Assembly: GCA_017551665.1 (NCBI GenBank)
Contig: JAFZLB010000105.1
Span: 1-64,000 of the forward strand
DNA: 64,000 nt
Reading direction: 5' to 3'
Source of the DNA: Lachnospiraceae bacterium
GTDB lineage: Bacteria > Bacillota > Clostridia > Lachnospirales > Lachnospiraceae
In this document: piece by piece, positions 1 to 8,334 of the stretch
Layout: every line of letters starts with the position of its first letter
Position numbering within the stretch: the stretch's first letter is position 1
Notes under the pieces: generated by a model
Told to the model about the DNA's origin: nothing
The model's database searches: none
The model's input: the letters and a program-made list of their open reading frames with translations, nothing else
Translations under genes and position numbers: made by a program

Positions 1-17
1 ACATGATTTTTGCCTCC

Positions 18-73
18 AAGTGCAAGCCTGAAAGCCCGTAAATTCGTTTTTGGGCTTAAAATACCTTGCACTT
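18..73. repeat. nested inverted repeat (large hairpin)
   Basis: The outer arms AAGTGCAAG (18-26) and CTTGCACTT (65-73) pair exactly. Inside them AAGCCC (32-37) pairs with GGGCTT (52-57). The element lies in AT-rich, apparently non-coding DNA downstream of a tRNA remnant. It could be the end of a mobile element or a structured RNA, but no transposase is nearby. Nothing else recognisable is seen in 74-205. Confidence 0.55.
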
Positions 74-205
74 AGAATAGCAAAATACGCATGTAAAATC
101 CTTATTTTACAAGCCTTTTGCGACCTGTTTAGCAAACTCTAGATAGAGGCTTTTCGCCACCTGGAAAACATTCACGATCCAATAAAAAACCACCCCTCCA
201 TTTGC

Positions 206-243
206 TTGGCAAGGTGGCGCTTTACCAGCTAAGCTACTATCGC
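206..243 (-). pseudogene. tRNA-Gly (GCC anticodon) 5' remnant
   Basis: On the minus strand the first 38 nt follow a tRNA layout: a 7-nt acceptor strand GCGATAG, TA, a D stem GCTT/AAGC around an AGCTGGTA loop, then the anticodon arm CCACC-TTGCCAA. The sequence resembles bacterial tRNA-Gly(GCC). After the anticodon loop the matching GGTGG is absent (GCAAA follows), and there is no T arm or 3' acceptor strand. It is therefore a truncated, non-functional tRNA. It sits 29 nt downstream of a perfect promoter (273-301). Confidence 0.7.
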
Positions 244-272
244 ATGTCCACGTCGTTTTCAAACGTGAAGAT

Positions 273-301
273 ATTATACAACAAGCAGGTACGGCTGTCA
301 A
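273..301 (-). promoter_or_regulatory. consensus sigma-A promoter ahead of the tRNA remnant
   Basis: On the minus strand TTGACA (296-301) and TATAAT (273-278) are exactly 17 bp apart, a perfect vegetative promoter. The predicted start near 266 lies about 20 nt before the tRNA remnant, a normal stable-RNA arrangement. Most of the promoter lies in a 40-bp repeat found again at 1292-1331. Confidence 0.75.
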
Positions 302-315
302 GAACGGTAAAAATC
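276..315. repeat. 40-bp direct repeat, copy 1
   Basis: This copy matches 1292-1331 at 39 of 40 positions (A291 versus C1307). It carries the -35 box and spacer of the tRNA promoter. The two copies bracket about 1 kb containing the PIN/antitoxin locus. Confidence 0.9.
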
Positions 316-417
316 CCTGTTTTTAGGGGTTTGCCTGCCTCCCGCCGACTCCTTTGGCGGCAGACACGCAAAAGATCCGCACTTGGATTGCTTCAGCATG
401 GCTCCATAACGGATGGT

Positions 418-838
418 TTATTCTTTTTGGTTGATCTTTTTTAGAAAGTCAATAGGGGTGATTACCGGTGTTTCAGCCACGGCAAAATCCTTGGTATTAC
501 AGGTTATTATGTAATCGGCCGCCGCATTGATTGCACATTTGTCTTGCAAACAATCCTCGAAATCCAAAATCGCTTTGTTCGATTGCCTTAACAATATCAT
601 CGTGGGGTGCGCCTGCAACGCGTAAAATATTGCATAACTCTCTTAGATACTCCCTACGCTTTTCGTCGCTCATTTTTCTTAAAATGTACCAGATAATGGA
701 GAGCGAATGAAAAGCAAGGTAGCCATCAATCTCATCATTGGCACATAGTTTCATGACGTCAATGATTGCCTCTCATTGCGGATCGCTACGTTTTGTGATG
801 AAATTTATGGCAACATTCGTATCAATTAAGACGACCAT
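418..838 (-). pseudogene. PIN-domain (VapC-like) toxin, inactivated
   Basis: Translation from the ATG at 838 begins MVVLIDTNVAINFITK, the usual PIN start with its first acidic residue. An in-frame TGA follows about 21 codons in. Reading resumes in the same frame (residues around CANDEIDGYLAFHSLS), then shifts frame near 560-570. The C-terminal part continues as DFEDCLQDKCAINAAADYI and ends at 418. PIN proteins are about 135-140 residues, metal-dependent RNases of VapBC-type systems. One stop plus one frameshift should abolish activity. The start overlaps the antitoxin end by 17 nt, typical of a toxin-antitoxin operon. Confidence 0.8.
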
Positions 839-1079
839 ACTTTTGCTCGATTGCCTCCTCATACTCCTTAGCCGGATCAAAGTCGTCCCCAAAATCGCTT
901 AGGAATTCTTCGCGCATTGCCATCAGCCGCTCAAAGGAACGCATTTTATTTGTTTTATTGCTTTGCGTTTGCGCATCTTGGGACGATTTATAAAGCAAAT
1001 AGTCCATATACTCGATTAACTGATCGATGTATTTGACTGATATTCCACTTGCCTTTTTTGTAATGACATCCGTCGGCAT
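822..1079 (-). CDS. putative antitoxin of the broken PIN toxin
   Basis: The protein has 85 residues starting MPTDVITKKASG. I chose the ATG at 1079 because AGGAGG lies 7 nt upstream; a longer reading to 1139 has no such site. The centre (YIDQLIEYMDYLLYKSS) is helical, and the acidic C-terminus (DFGDDFDPAKEYEEAIEQKYG) resembles toxin-binding tails of VapB-like antitoxins. I cannot name its DNA-binding fold. It is intact while the partner toxin is dead, as in a decaying locus. Its role is inferred from the 17-nt overlap and gene order. Confidence 0.6.
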   Translation of the reverse strand: MPTDVITKKASGISVKYIDQLIEYMDYLLYKSSQDAQTQSNKTNKMRSFERLMAMREEFLSDFGDDFDPAKEYEEAIEQKYGRLN

Positions 1080-1197
1080 ATCTGGCGCCTCCTTTCTTTG
1101 GATATATTCAATTTTACAATATTTTTGGGCTGTTTGCACAGCTAATTCTTCCCCAAATTTATCTTAAAAATCTGTTTGGGTATGATTTTAGGGTATA

Positions 1198-1211
1198 TTA
1201 CCAATTGGTAA
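1198..1211. promoter_or_regulatory. perfect palindrome upstream of the antitoxin
   Basis: TTACCAATTGGTAA is a perfect 14-bp palindrome lying about 120 bp upstream of the antitoxin start. It is a candidate operator for autoregulation. No clear -35/-10 pair is fixed around it. Confidence 0.35.
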
Positions 1212-1242
1212 CGCTCGTTATTTCACATCCCACTATTATCAC

Positions 1243-1278
1243 AAAAAAAGCGAGCACCCTTTATTTTCAAGGGTTCTC
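1243..1278 (-). terminator. intrinsic terminator downstream of trmL
   Basis: On the minus strand a 10-bp stem (GAGAACCCTT with AAGGGTGCTC, one mismatch) closes a 7-nt loop and is followed by GC and seven T. It lies 50 nt past the trmL stop, so it probably ends the glgC-to-trmL transcription unit. Confidence 0.75.
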
Positions 1279-1291
1279 GACTTATGTTTAA

Positions 1292-1331
1292 ATACAACAA
1301 GCAGGTCCGGCTGTCAAGAACGGTAAAAATC
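1292..1331. repeat. 40-bp direct repeat, copy 2
   Basis: This copy starts at the trmL stop codon and matches 276-315 at 39 of 40 positions. It keeps TTGACA (1312-1317), but the -10 position reads TATTTA instead of TATAAT. Transcripts starting here would run straight into the terminator at 1243-1278. Confidence 0.9.
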
Positions 1332-1830
1332 ACCATGTCAGGCGGTGCAGCCGGCCCTCGGTCTGCAAGCCTGGAAAGTGCTGTGTGCGGAGTGCCTCGT
1401 AAAGAACGACGGCCACCGCGTTGGAAAGATTCAGGGAGCGGGCGCCTTCCGTCATCGGGATGCGGATGCAATGCGCCTTGTCGGTAATCAGTTCTTCCTC
1501 CGGCAGACCGCAGGATTCCGCGCCGAACAGGAGCGCGTCATCCGCGCCGTAGCTGACCTCCGTGTAGAGCTGCGGCGCTTTTGTCGTCAGCATCCAGATC
1601 CGGCCCTGCGGAAAAGCCTCCGCATACCATTCGCGGAAGGCCCGCAGATTCACATGACGACGCAGCTCGAGTTCGTCCCAATAATCCATGCCGGAACGTT
1701 TCAGTTTCTTTTCGTTCAGCTGAAAGCCCAGCGGTTCAATCAGATGCAGGGGACAGCCCGTCGCGACGCAGGTTCTTCCGATATTGCCGGTGTTCTGCGG
1801 AATCTCAGGCCGGTGTAACACAATCTGCAA
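1330..1830 (-). CDS. trmL: tRNA (cytidine/uridine-34-2'-O)-methyltransferase TrmL
   Basis: This 166-residue SPOUT-class enzyme methylates the ribose of the wobble base in certain tRNA-Leu species. The family start (IVLHRPEIPQNTGNIGRTC) and the knotted SAM-binding C-terminus (IRIPMTEGARSLNLSNAVA) are present, and length is normal. The start codon is TTG at 1830, preceded at good distance by AGGAGG. It lies 48 nt after metH on the same strand and is the last gene before a terminator. The 3' end touches the 40-bp repeat, but the reading frame is intact. Confidence 0.93.
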   Translation of the reverse strand: MQIVLHRPEIPQNTGNIGRTCVATGCPLHLIEPLGFQLNEKKLKRSGMDYWDELELRRHVNLRAFREWYAEAFPQGRIWMLTTKAPQLYTEVSYGADDALLFGAESCGLPEEELITDKAHCIRIPMTEGARSLNLSNAVAVVLYEALRTQHFPGLQTEGRLHRLTW

Positions 1831-1878
1831 GGGCTTTTTCCTCCTGTGGACGTTTCTTTGTGTCAGGCGAAGCCGGCA

Positions 1879-4371
1879 TCAGACCGCGGCTTCCCCGGCA
1901 AATATGCGCTCCGCAACGGTCACACCGCCCATGGCGTCCTTTGCGTAAAAGTCCGCACCGATGGCATCCGCGTAGGCCTTTGTCAGCACCGCACCGCCGA
2001 CCATGACCCTGACCTCCGGTGCCTGTTCGCGCAGCAGGCGGATGGTCTTTTCCATGGACGGCACCGTCGTGGTCATGAGGGCGCTTAAGCCCACCAGCGG
2101 TGCCTGTTCGCGCAGCGCGGCCTCGACCACCTTCTCCGGGGGCACGTCCCTGCCAAGATCAATGACGCGGTAATTGTAGTTTTCCAGCAGCACCTTCACG
2201 ATGTTTTTGCCGATGTCATGGATATCACCCTGCACGGTGGCGAGGACGATGTTGCCCTTCGAAGCCGCCTCGCCCTCCTGCCGCCGGAGGTGTTCCCTGA
2301 TGATGGCAAAGGCCGCCTTGGCCGCCTCCGCGCTCATCATCAGCTGCGGCAAAAAGACCGTGCCCTTTTCGAAGCCCTGTCCCACCGCGTCCAGCGCCGG
2401 CATCATGTCTTCGTCAATGATGGCGAGTGCCTCCCGTTCCTTCAACGCTTCCTTCGCGGCGGAAACCGCCTCTGCTTTGAGTCCCTTTGAGATGGCGTGG
2501 AAAAGCGGCCCGCCCGCATGTTCGGAAGAGGACGGTGCCGCCTCCGTTGCGGGGACGGTGTTCACGCCCGCAGGCGCCGCCCCGCGTGTGGCCGCTGCCG
2601 CGATAAGACCCCCACCGCAGGCGTCGATATACGCTTTGAGATGCGGGTCAAATCCCTTCAGCGCGCGGAAGGCATAATACGCACGCATCATGTCCGCGGA
2701 ACCGGGATTGATGATGGCGGCGTTTAAGCCGTTCTCCATCGCGAGCGTGTAAAAGGCCGCGTTGATGACCTCGCGCAGGGGAAGACCGAAGGAAATATTG
2801 GAAACGCCGAGAATGGTTTTCACGCCCAGCTCTTCCCGTGACCGCCGCACAGTCTCCAGCGTCACCATGGCGTTGCGTTCGTCCGTCGACACGGTCATGC
2901 AGAGCGCGTCGATGAGCAGGTCCTTTTTTTCGATGCCGTATTTCGCCGCCTCACGGATGATCTTTTCCGCGATCGCGATACGTCCGTCCGCCGTCTCCGG
3001 AATCCCGTCCTCGTCCAGACAAAGACAGACCACCACGCCGCCGTATTTTTGCACCAGCGGAAAAACAGCGTCCATGGATTCCTGTTTGCCGTTGACGGAA
3101 TTGATCATCGGCTTGCCGTTGTAGATGCGCATGGCCCGCGCGAGTGCCTCCGGATCAGCGCTGTCCAGCTGCAGCGGCAGCTCCGTCACGCTCTGCAGTT
3201 CCTTCACCACCCTTGTCAGCATGGCCACCTCGTCGATGCCGGGCTCTCCGACATTCACATCGAGAAGATGCGCGCCCTGCTCCTGCTGCTTCAGACCGAT
3301 ATTCAGAATGTATTCCATATCCTCGTCCCGGAGCGCCTGCTTCAGCAGTTTCTTGCCCGTCGGGTTGATGCGCTCGCCGATGATGATAGGCTCATCCCCG
3401 ATCTCCGCCGCGTCCGCGAAGGACGTGACGAGGGTGGCGTCACGACGCAGAGAATCAGAGCGCTCTGACATCCCAGCAGACGATTGCAGCACTTCGCGTA
3501 GGGCGCGGATATGCGCGGGCGTTGTGCCGCAGCAGCCGCCAAGACCCTTCGCGCCCATGGCGATAATCTCTTTCATCTGCGCGGCAAAATCCTCCGCGCC
3601 GAGATCGTAAACGGTTCTGCCTTCTTCGCTGCGCGGCAGTCCGGCATTCGGCTGCACGATCACCGGCACGGAAGCGTAGGTCAGAAGCTCCTTTGCCACC
3701 GCCGCCATCGCGTCCGGCCCGAGACCGCAGTTTAAGCCCAGCGCGTCCGCGCGCAGTCCTTCCAAAAGCGCGACGACGCTCTTCGGCGTGCCGCCGGTGA
3801 GCAGCTTGCCCGACGCGTCAAAGGCCACCGTCGCGATCACGGGCAGCGCACCGTTTTCCTTCGCCGCAAGCACCGCCGCCTTGAGCTCGTAAAGATCACT
3901 CATCGTTTCGATAAGAACGAAATCCGCGCCGGCCTCCGCGCCAAAGCGCACGACCTCCGCGTACGCACTGACGCAGTCCTCAAAGGAAAGATCGCCCATG
4001 GGTTCCAAAAGCTTTCCCGTGGGGCCGAGATCCAGCGCGACAAAACCGCGGCCCGTTTCCCGCACCGCCGCCTTCGCGTTGGCAACCGCCGCCGTGACAA
4101 TTTCGCGCAGTGTGTAACTGTCCTCTTCCGTCTTCTCCTCCGGAAACTTGAAGGGATTCGCCCCGAAGGTATTCGTTGTCACCACATCCGCGCCGGCCTC
4201 CAGATACTCTCTGTGAATCTGTATCAGCACCTCCGGATGCGTGATGTTCCAGGTTTCCGGCAGCACGCCCGCGGGCAATCCCCGCGCCTGCAAAAGACTG
4301 CCCAGCCCGCCGTCGAAGAGAACATGTCCGTTTTTGAGTTGTTCCAAAAAGACTGACGTCATTTCATTCAT
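1879..4371 (-). CDS. metH: cobalamin-dependent methionine synthase (catalytic part)
   Basis: The 830-residue protein transfers the methyl group of 5-methyl-tetrahydrofolate to homocysteine through cobalamin. Domains in order are homocysteine-binding (1-300, zinc ligands Cys215, Cys280, Cys281), pterin-binding (about 325-600, starting IIGERINPTGKK), and a cap plus B12-binding domain (about 625-830). The B12 domain has the base-off motif DIHDIG with His718. The reactivation domain found at the C-terminus of E. coli MetH is missing, but the next gene upstream encodes it separately and overlaps by 8 nt. The segment at residues 592-620 is Ala/Pro/Ser-rich and looks like a flexible linker. Confidence 0.96.
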   Translation of the reverse strand: MNEMTSVFLEQLKNGHVLFDGGLGSLLQARGLPAGVLPETWNITHPEVLIQIHREYLEAGADVVTTNTFGANPFKFPEEKTEEDSYTLREIVTAAVANAKAAVRETGRGFVALDLGPTGKLLEPMGDLSFEDCVSAYAEVVRFGAEAGADFVLIETMSDLYELKAAVLAAKENGALPVIATVAFDASGKLLTGGTPKSVVALLEGLRADALGLNCGLGPDAMAAVAKELLTYASVPVIVQPNAGLPRSEEGRTVYDLGAEDFAAQMKEIIAMGAKGLGGCCGTTPAHIRALREVLQSSAGMSERSDSLRRDATLVTSFADAAEIGDEPIIIGERINPTGKKLLKQALRDEDMEYILNIGLKQQEQGAHLLDVNVGEPGIDEVAMLTRVVKELQSVTELPLQLDSADPEALARAMRIYNGKPMINSVNGKQESMDAVFPLVQKYGGVVVCLCLDEDGIPETADGRIAIAEKIIREAAKYGIEKKDLLIDALCMTVSTDERNAMVTLETVRRSREELGVKTILGVSNISFGLPLREVINAAFYTLAMENGLNAAIINPGSADMMRAYYAFRALKGFDPHLKAYIDACGGGLIAAAATRGAAPAGVNTVPATEAAPSSSEHAGGPLFHAISKGLKAEAVSAAKEALKEREALAIIDEDMMPALDAVGQGFEKGTVFLPQLMMSAEAAKAAFAIIREHLRRQEGEAASKGNIVLATVQGDIHDIGKNIVKVLLENYNYRVIDLGRDVPPEKVVEAALREQAPLVGLSALMTTTVPSMEKTIRLLREQAPEVRVMVGGAVLTKAYADAIGADFYAKDAMGGVTVAERIFAGEAAV

Positions 4372-4978
4372 CCCTTTCCTGATAAATCCCGATCACCGCC
4401 GTGACGGATTTCGTCGGGACCATGAGACAGCCGTCGGTCAGACGGATGCCGAGGCGTTTTTCCAGTTCCAGTACGCGCAGGAAATCCTTCTGGTGTTCCA
4501 GGGCGAAGTCACCGTAGCCGCAGGAAAAACGCGGCTTCAGGGAAAAGCCCTTCGCGGCGTATTCTGCTTCCCAGGCATCGTTGATCTCATTGCAATAAGC
4601 CTCAATCATCGCCGCCGCGGACGCCTGCATGACAAGGGCGCGGGACATCCGCGTTTTCTCATAGCGCCGGATCAGAAAGTCCGCACCGTCGCCGAGCGTC
4701 GCGCCAAAGAGCAGGACTTCGTCACAGCCCGCGAGATTGCGCGAGAGATCGCGGCTTTGCACCCCGATGTCCGCAAAGTGCAGCAGGGGCACTTCCTCCT
4801 CCGAGGCCGGCGGGACGAGCGCGAGCGGATAGGTGCGGAAGACATGCTTCGGATTGACCTTCGCGGAAAGCTCCCGCAGGCAGTCCTCGATCACCTCTTC
4901 CGTCTGCGCGTCCGGCGACGCCCCGTGGATACCGAGATAATGTGCGATTTCTTTTCGATTGACTTTTTCCGTGTTCAC
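4364..4978 (-). CDS. stand-alone methionine synthase activation-domain protein
   Basis: The 204-residue protein matches the family annotated as the vitamin B12-dependent methionine synthase activation domain. The middle (DEVLLFGATLGDGADFLIRRYEKTRMSRAL when read through) and the C-terminal GYGDFALEHQKDFL region are typical. Such proteins are thought to serve reductive reactivation of cob(II)alamin for a short MetH. The start is GTG at 4978, overlapping the metF stop by 4 nt (GTGA), so translation is probably coupled. The gene lies between metF and metH, which supports the role. Activity itself is inferred. Confidence 0.85.
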   Translation of the reverse strand: MNTEKVNRKEIAHYLGIHGASPDAQTEEVIEDCLRELSAKVNPKHVFRTYPLALVPPASEEEVPLLHFADIGVQSRDLSRNLAGCDEVLLFGATLGDGADFLIRRYEKTRMSRALVMQASAAAMIEAYCNEINDAWEAEYAAKGFSLKPRFSCGYGDFALEHQKDFLRVLELEKRLGIRLTDGCLMVPTKSVTAVIGIYQERDE

Positions 4979-5835
4979 AGCAGAAGTGAAATCTCCTCCT
5001 GTATCCGCTTCGCCACATGCGGCTTGTTCATTGTGTAGATATGAATGCCGTTCACGTCATTGGCAATGAGATCCACAATCTGTTCCGTGGCATAGAGAAT
5101 GCCGGCCTGCTCCATGGCGGCGGGCTTGTCCGCGAAGCGGTCCAAAAGCGAGGTGAAGCGTCTCGGCAGCGTCGCGCCGGAAAGCGAGCGGACACGCTTC
5201 ATCATCGAAACGTTCGTGATCGGCATGATGCCCGCGATGACCGGCGTTGTCACGCCCATGTCCCGCAGGCGGTACAGAAAATGAAAAAAGCGGTTGTTGT
5301 CAAAAAACATCTGCGTCGTGACAAAGTCCACGCCTACGTCAATCTTTTCTTTCAGATGCTTTAAGTCCTCCGTCTGCGAAGCGCTTTCCACATGACCCTC
5401 CGGATAACAGGCCGCGCCGATGCAGATCGTTTCGTCGAAGGCGCGGATTTCCCGCACCAGCTCCGCGGCGTAGCGGTATTCGTTTTCCGTCTTCCCGTCT
5501 TCGGGGATGTCACCGCGCAGCGCGAGGACATTTTCGATGCCCTTTTCCTTCAGATCTTTCAGCACCTCGCGCACCCTGTCCCTTGTGGAAGTCACGCAGG
5601 TCAGATGAGCGAGCGCGGGCACGCCACATTGCTGCTGCAGATCCGCGGAAAGCTGCGCCGTGTAGCGGCTCGTGCCGCCGCCGGCCCCGTAGGTCACACT
5701 CATAAAGTCCGGACGAAGTGCCGCGATTTCCATCGCGGCACCTTCCACGGAAGCAAACTGTTCTTCTTTTTTTGGCGGGAACACCTCAAAGGAAAGCGTC
5801 GGACGCTTTTCCGCAAGCACTTCACGAATTTTCAT
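4975..5835 (-). CDS. metF: 5,10-methylenetetrahydrofolate reductase
   Basis: The 286-residue flavoprotein supplies the methyl donor for MetH. The N-terminal LSFEVFPPKKEE (catalytic Glu), the folate region (FMSVTYGAGGGTS) and NVLALRGDIPEDG are all family hallmarks. Length fits bacterial MetF. The start overlaps the glgD stop by 4 nt (ATGA), and the end overlaps the activation-domain gene. It can work with MetH from the same transcript. Confidence 0.95.
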   Translation of the reverse strand: MKIREVLAEKRPTLSFEVFPPKKEEQFASVEGAAMEIAALRPDFMSVTYGAGGGTSRYTAQLSADLQQQCGVPALAHLTCVTSTRDRVREVLKDLKEKGIENVLALRGDIPEDGKTENEYRYAAELVREIRAFDETICIGAACYPEGHVESASQTEDLKHLKEKIDVGVDFVTTQMFFDNNRFFHFLYRLRDMGVTTPVIAGIMPITNVSMMKRVRSLSGATLPRRFTSLLDRFADKPAAMEQAGILYATEQIVDLIANDVNGIHIYTMNKPHVAKRIQEEISLLL

Positions 5836-6953
5836 GCGACTTCAAACCTCTCGTGTTCCTCAATGACAATCTGCGGCTGTCCCTCACCCTTGTACACACT
5901 GCCCGCGGGAATCCTGCCGTGGCTCTCCACGATGCAGTTTTCGATGCGGCAGCCGTCGCCGATATGCACGTCGTTTAAGATAATGCTGTTTTTGATGTAG
6001 CAGCCGTTCCCCACAAAGGATTCCTTGAAGATCAGCGAATCCTCCACCGTGCCGTTGATGATGCAGCCGGAGGACACAAGGCTGTCACGCACCCGCACGC
6101 CTGTGTTGTACTTGGCCGGCGGCTGGTCGGAGACCTTGGTGTAAATCGGCGGATAATCGCGGAAGAAATACTGCTGCACCTCCGGCTTTAAGAAATCCAT
6201 ATTGGTCTTGTAGTAATCCTCCACGGAAGCGATGTTCGACCAGTAAGCCGTCGTTTTATAGCCGTAGATTTTTTTAACATGACGGTAGCGCACGAGGATG
6301 TCCCTGGTGAAATCGTGACGCTCCTCTTCCTGCGCCGTTTCGATCAGCTCAATCAGCAGGCGGCGGCGCAGAATATAGATGCCGCAGGATACCGTGTGGG
6401 ACTGCGCGACAACGGGCTTTTCCTCGAACTCTTCGATTCTGCCGTCGCTGTTCATGCGCAGCGTACCGAAGCGTTCCGCGGGCTCTTCGCCGGCAAGGTC
6501 CTTGCAGACCACGGTGATGTCCGCCTGCTTCTCAATATGATAATTCAGCACGTCGTGGAAATCCATCTTGTACACGCAGTCGCCGGAAGCGATGATGACA
6601 TAAGGCTCATGGCACTTGCGCAAAAAGTCCAGGTTCTGCGCGATGGCGTCCGCGGTGCCGCGGTACCACATGCCGGAAGATGCCGTGATCATGGGCGTGA
6701 AAAGATAAAGGCCGCCCTGCTTACGTCCGAAGTTCCACCACTTCGCGGAGCTCAAATGCTCCTGCAGACTGCGCGCGTTGTACTGCATAAAGACCGCAAC
6801 GGTCTGGATGTTGGAACCGGTCATCGCGCTTAAGGCGAAATCAATGGAGCGGTACAGCCCCGCCACCGGCATCGCGCAGACCGCGCGCTTTTTGGAAAGT
6901 TCTCTCATGCGGTTGGAGGAACCGCCCGCCAAAATCAAACCCACTGCTCGCAT
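5832..6953 (-). CDS. glgD: GlgD, ADP-glucose pyrophosphorylase-like subunit
   Basis: The 373-residue protein has a nucleotidyltransferase domain (LILAGGSSNRMRELSKKRA) and a C-terminal left-handed beta-helix (hexapeptide repeats from about residue 290). In Firmicutes GlgD pairs with GlgC, and its glucose-1-phosphate site is degenerate. Here the GlgC-type substrate motifs are also altered (ASGDCVYKMDF in place of [11 protein letters not shown]), in line with a regulatory subunit. GGGGGGAA serves as ribosome site. It follows glgC by 4 nt. Confidence 0.93.
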   Translation of the reverse strand: MRAVGLILAGGSSNRMRELSKKRAVCAMPVAGLYRSIDFALSAMTGSNIQTVAVFMQYNARSLQEHLSSAKWWNFGRKQGGLYLFTPMITASSGMWYRGTADAIAQNLDFLRKCHEPYVIIASGDCVYKMDFHDVLNYHIEKQADITVVCKDLAGEEPAERFGTLRMNSDGRIEEFEEKPVVAQSHTVSCGIYILRRRLLIELIETAQEEERHDFTRDILVRYRHVKKIYGYKTTAYWSNIASVEDYYKTNMDFLKPEVQQYFFRDYPPIYTKVSDQPPAKYNTGVRVRDSLVSSGCIINGTVEDSLIFKESFVGNGCYIKNSIILNDVHIGDGCRIENCIVESHGRIPAGSVYKGEGQPQIVIEEHERFEVA

Positions 6954-6957
6954 ACGA

Positions 6958-8229
6958 TTATTCCCCCCCTTCCAGGTCCAGCGTCCGGCCGCTTGCCAGA
7001 TGTCCGCCGGGATAATCCGAGGCCTCCGTGCGGCCGTTGATCATCACGTTTTTGCCGATGGTCACGTCCCGCGGAATGACGGAGTTTTCGCCGATCGTCA
7101 CAAGACCGTCCGCGTAAATGTCCGGACGTGTTTCGTTTTCCACCGCTTCGCCTTCGCCCAGACGGACGTTGTCGCCGATGGTGACGTTTTCGTCGATGAT
7201 GGCCTTGACGATGTTACAGTTTTCGCCGATCACCGTGCCGTTCATAACAATGGAATGATCAATGACGGCACCCTTGTCGATGCGCACGCCGCGGCCGATG
7301 ACGGAGTTGTAAACCTTGCCGTAAATCTCGCAGCCCTCGCCGACGATGGAGCGCTCGATCTCCGACTCCGTGCCGAAATACTGCGGCGGCTGGATGTCGT
7401 TGTTCGTGTAGATCTTCCAATACTCCTCATAGAGATTGAACTCCGGCACGATGTCGATGAGCTCCATGTTGGCTTCCCAATAGGAAGTCAGCGTACCCAC
7501 GTCCTTCCAGTAGCCCTCGAATTCGTAGGCATACATGTTGATGTTGTTTTTCTTGCAGAAGGGAATGACGTGTTTGCCGAAGTCCAGGCCCGGCACATCC
7601 TTTCCCGCGATCAGCGCTTCCTTCAGCACCTTGAAATCAAAAATGTAAATGCCCATGGAAGCTAAGTTGGAACGCGGATGCGCCGGCTTTTCCTCAAAGT
7701 CCGTGATCTTCTTTTTCTCATCCGTGATCATAATGCCGAAACGCTTCGCTTCTTCCATCGCCACCGGCATGACGGCGATCGTCAGCCCCGCCTTGTTTTC
7801 TTTATGAAAACGCAGCATGGACTCGTAATCCATTTTGTAAATGTGATCGCCGGAAAGAATCAGCACATAAGAGGGGTGATAGCTCTCCATGTATTCCAGG
7901 TTCTGGTAAATCGCGTTGGCGGTGCCGGTGTACCATTCGCTGTGCTCCATTTTTTCATACGGAGGCAGAATGGAAACACCGCCGATGTTGCGGTCCAGAT
8001 CCCAGGGGATGCCGATGCCGATGTGCGTGTTGAGCTTTAAGGGCCGGTACTGCGTCAGCACGCCGACGGTATCAATGCCGGAATTGATGCAGCTTGAGAG
8101 CGGAAAATCAATGATGCGGTATTTGCCGCCGAAGGACACGGCCGGCTTTGCCATCTTGCTGGTGAGTACGCCCAGACGGCTGCCCTGCCCGCCCGCGAGC
8201 AGCATTGCGATAATTTCTTTTTTGATCAT
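6958..8229 (-). CDS. glgC: glucose-1-phosphate adenylyltransferase
   Basis: The 423-residue enzyme makes ADP-glucose for glycogen synthesis. The nucleotide-binding loop ([22 protein letters not shown]), the substrate motif [11 protein letters not shown], the FEEKP segment and a C-terminal beta-helix are present. It is the first gene of a run of six minus-strand genes down to trmL and has a clear AGAAGGAG ribosome site. A TAGTAT/TATTAT-rich stretch at 8259-8285 probably holds its promoter, back to back with that of murC. Confidence 0.95.
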   Translation of the reverse strand: MIKKEIIAMLLAGGQGSRLGVLTSKMAKPAVSFGGKYRIIDFPLSSCINSGIDTVGVLTQYRPLKLNTHIGIGIPWDLDRNIGGVSILPPYEKMEHSEWYTGTANAIYQNLEYMESYHPSYVLILSGDHIYKMDYESMLRFHKENKAGLTIAVMPVAMEEAKRFGIMITDEKKKITDFEEKPAHPRSNLASMGIYIFDFKVLKEALIAGKDVPGLDFGKHVIPFCKKNNINMYAYEFEGYWKDVGTLTSYWEANMELIDIVPEFNLYEEYWKIYTNNDIQPPQYFGTESEIERSIVGEGCEIYGKVYNSVIGRGVRIDKGAVIDHSIVMNGTVIGENCNIVKAIIDENVTIGDNVRLGEGEAVENETRPDIYADGLVTIGENSVIPRDVTIGKNVMINGRTEASDYPGGHLASGRTLDLEGGE

Positions 8230-8300
8230 GGCGCGACGCTCCTTCTACTTATTAGAACGTTATCTATGTAATAATACTATCACGTTTCGCGCGGATGTGC

Positions 8301-8306
8301 TATACT
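8301..8306 (+). promoter_or_regulatory. -10 box of murC
   Basis: TATACT lies 29 nt before the murC start, with only a weak -35 around 8284. The predicted start near 8313 leaves room for the GGGAGGAGG ribosome site at 8321-8329. Confidence 0.5.
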
Positions 8307-8334
8307 GAAAAGGCTTTTGCGGGAGGAGGTCGTT

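Noticed and set aside
1223..1471. 82-codon minus-strand frame spanning the 40-bp repeat
   Set aside because: It runs through the trmL coding region in another frame and through the terminator, without ribosome site or similarity.
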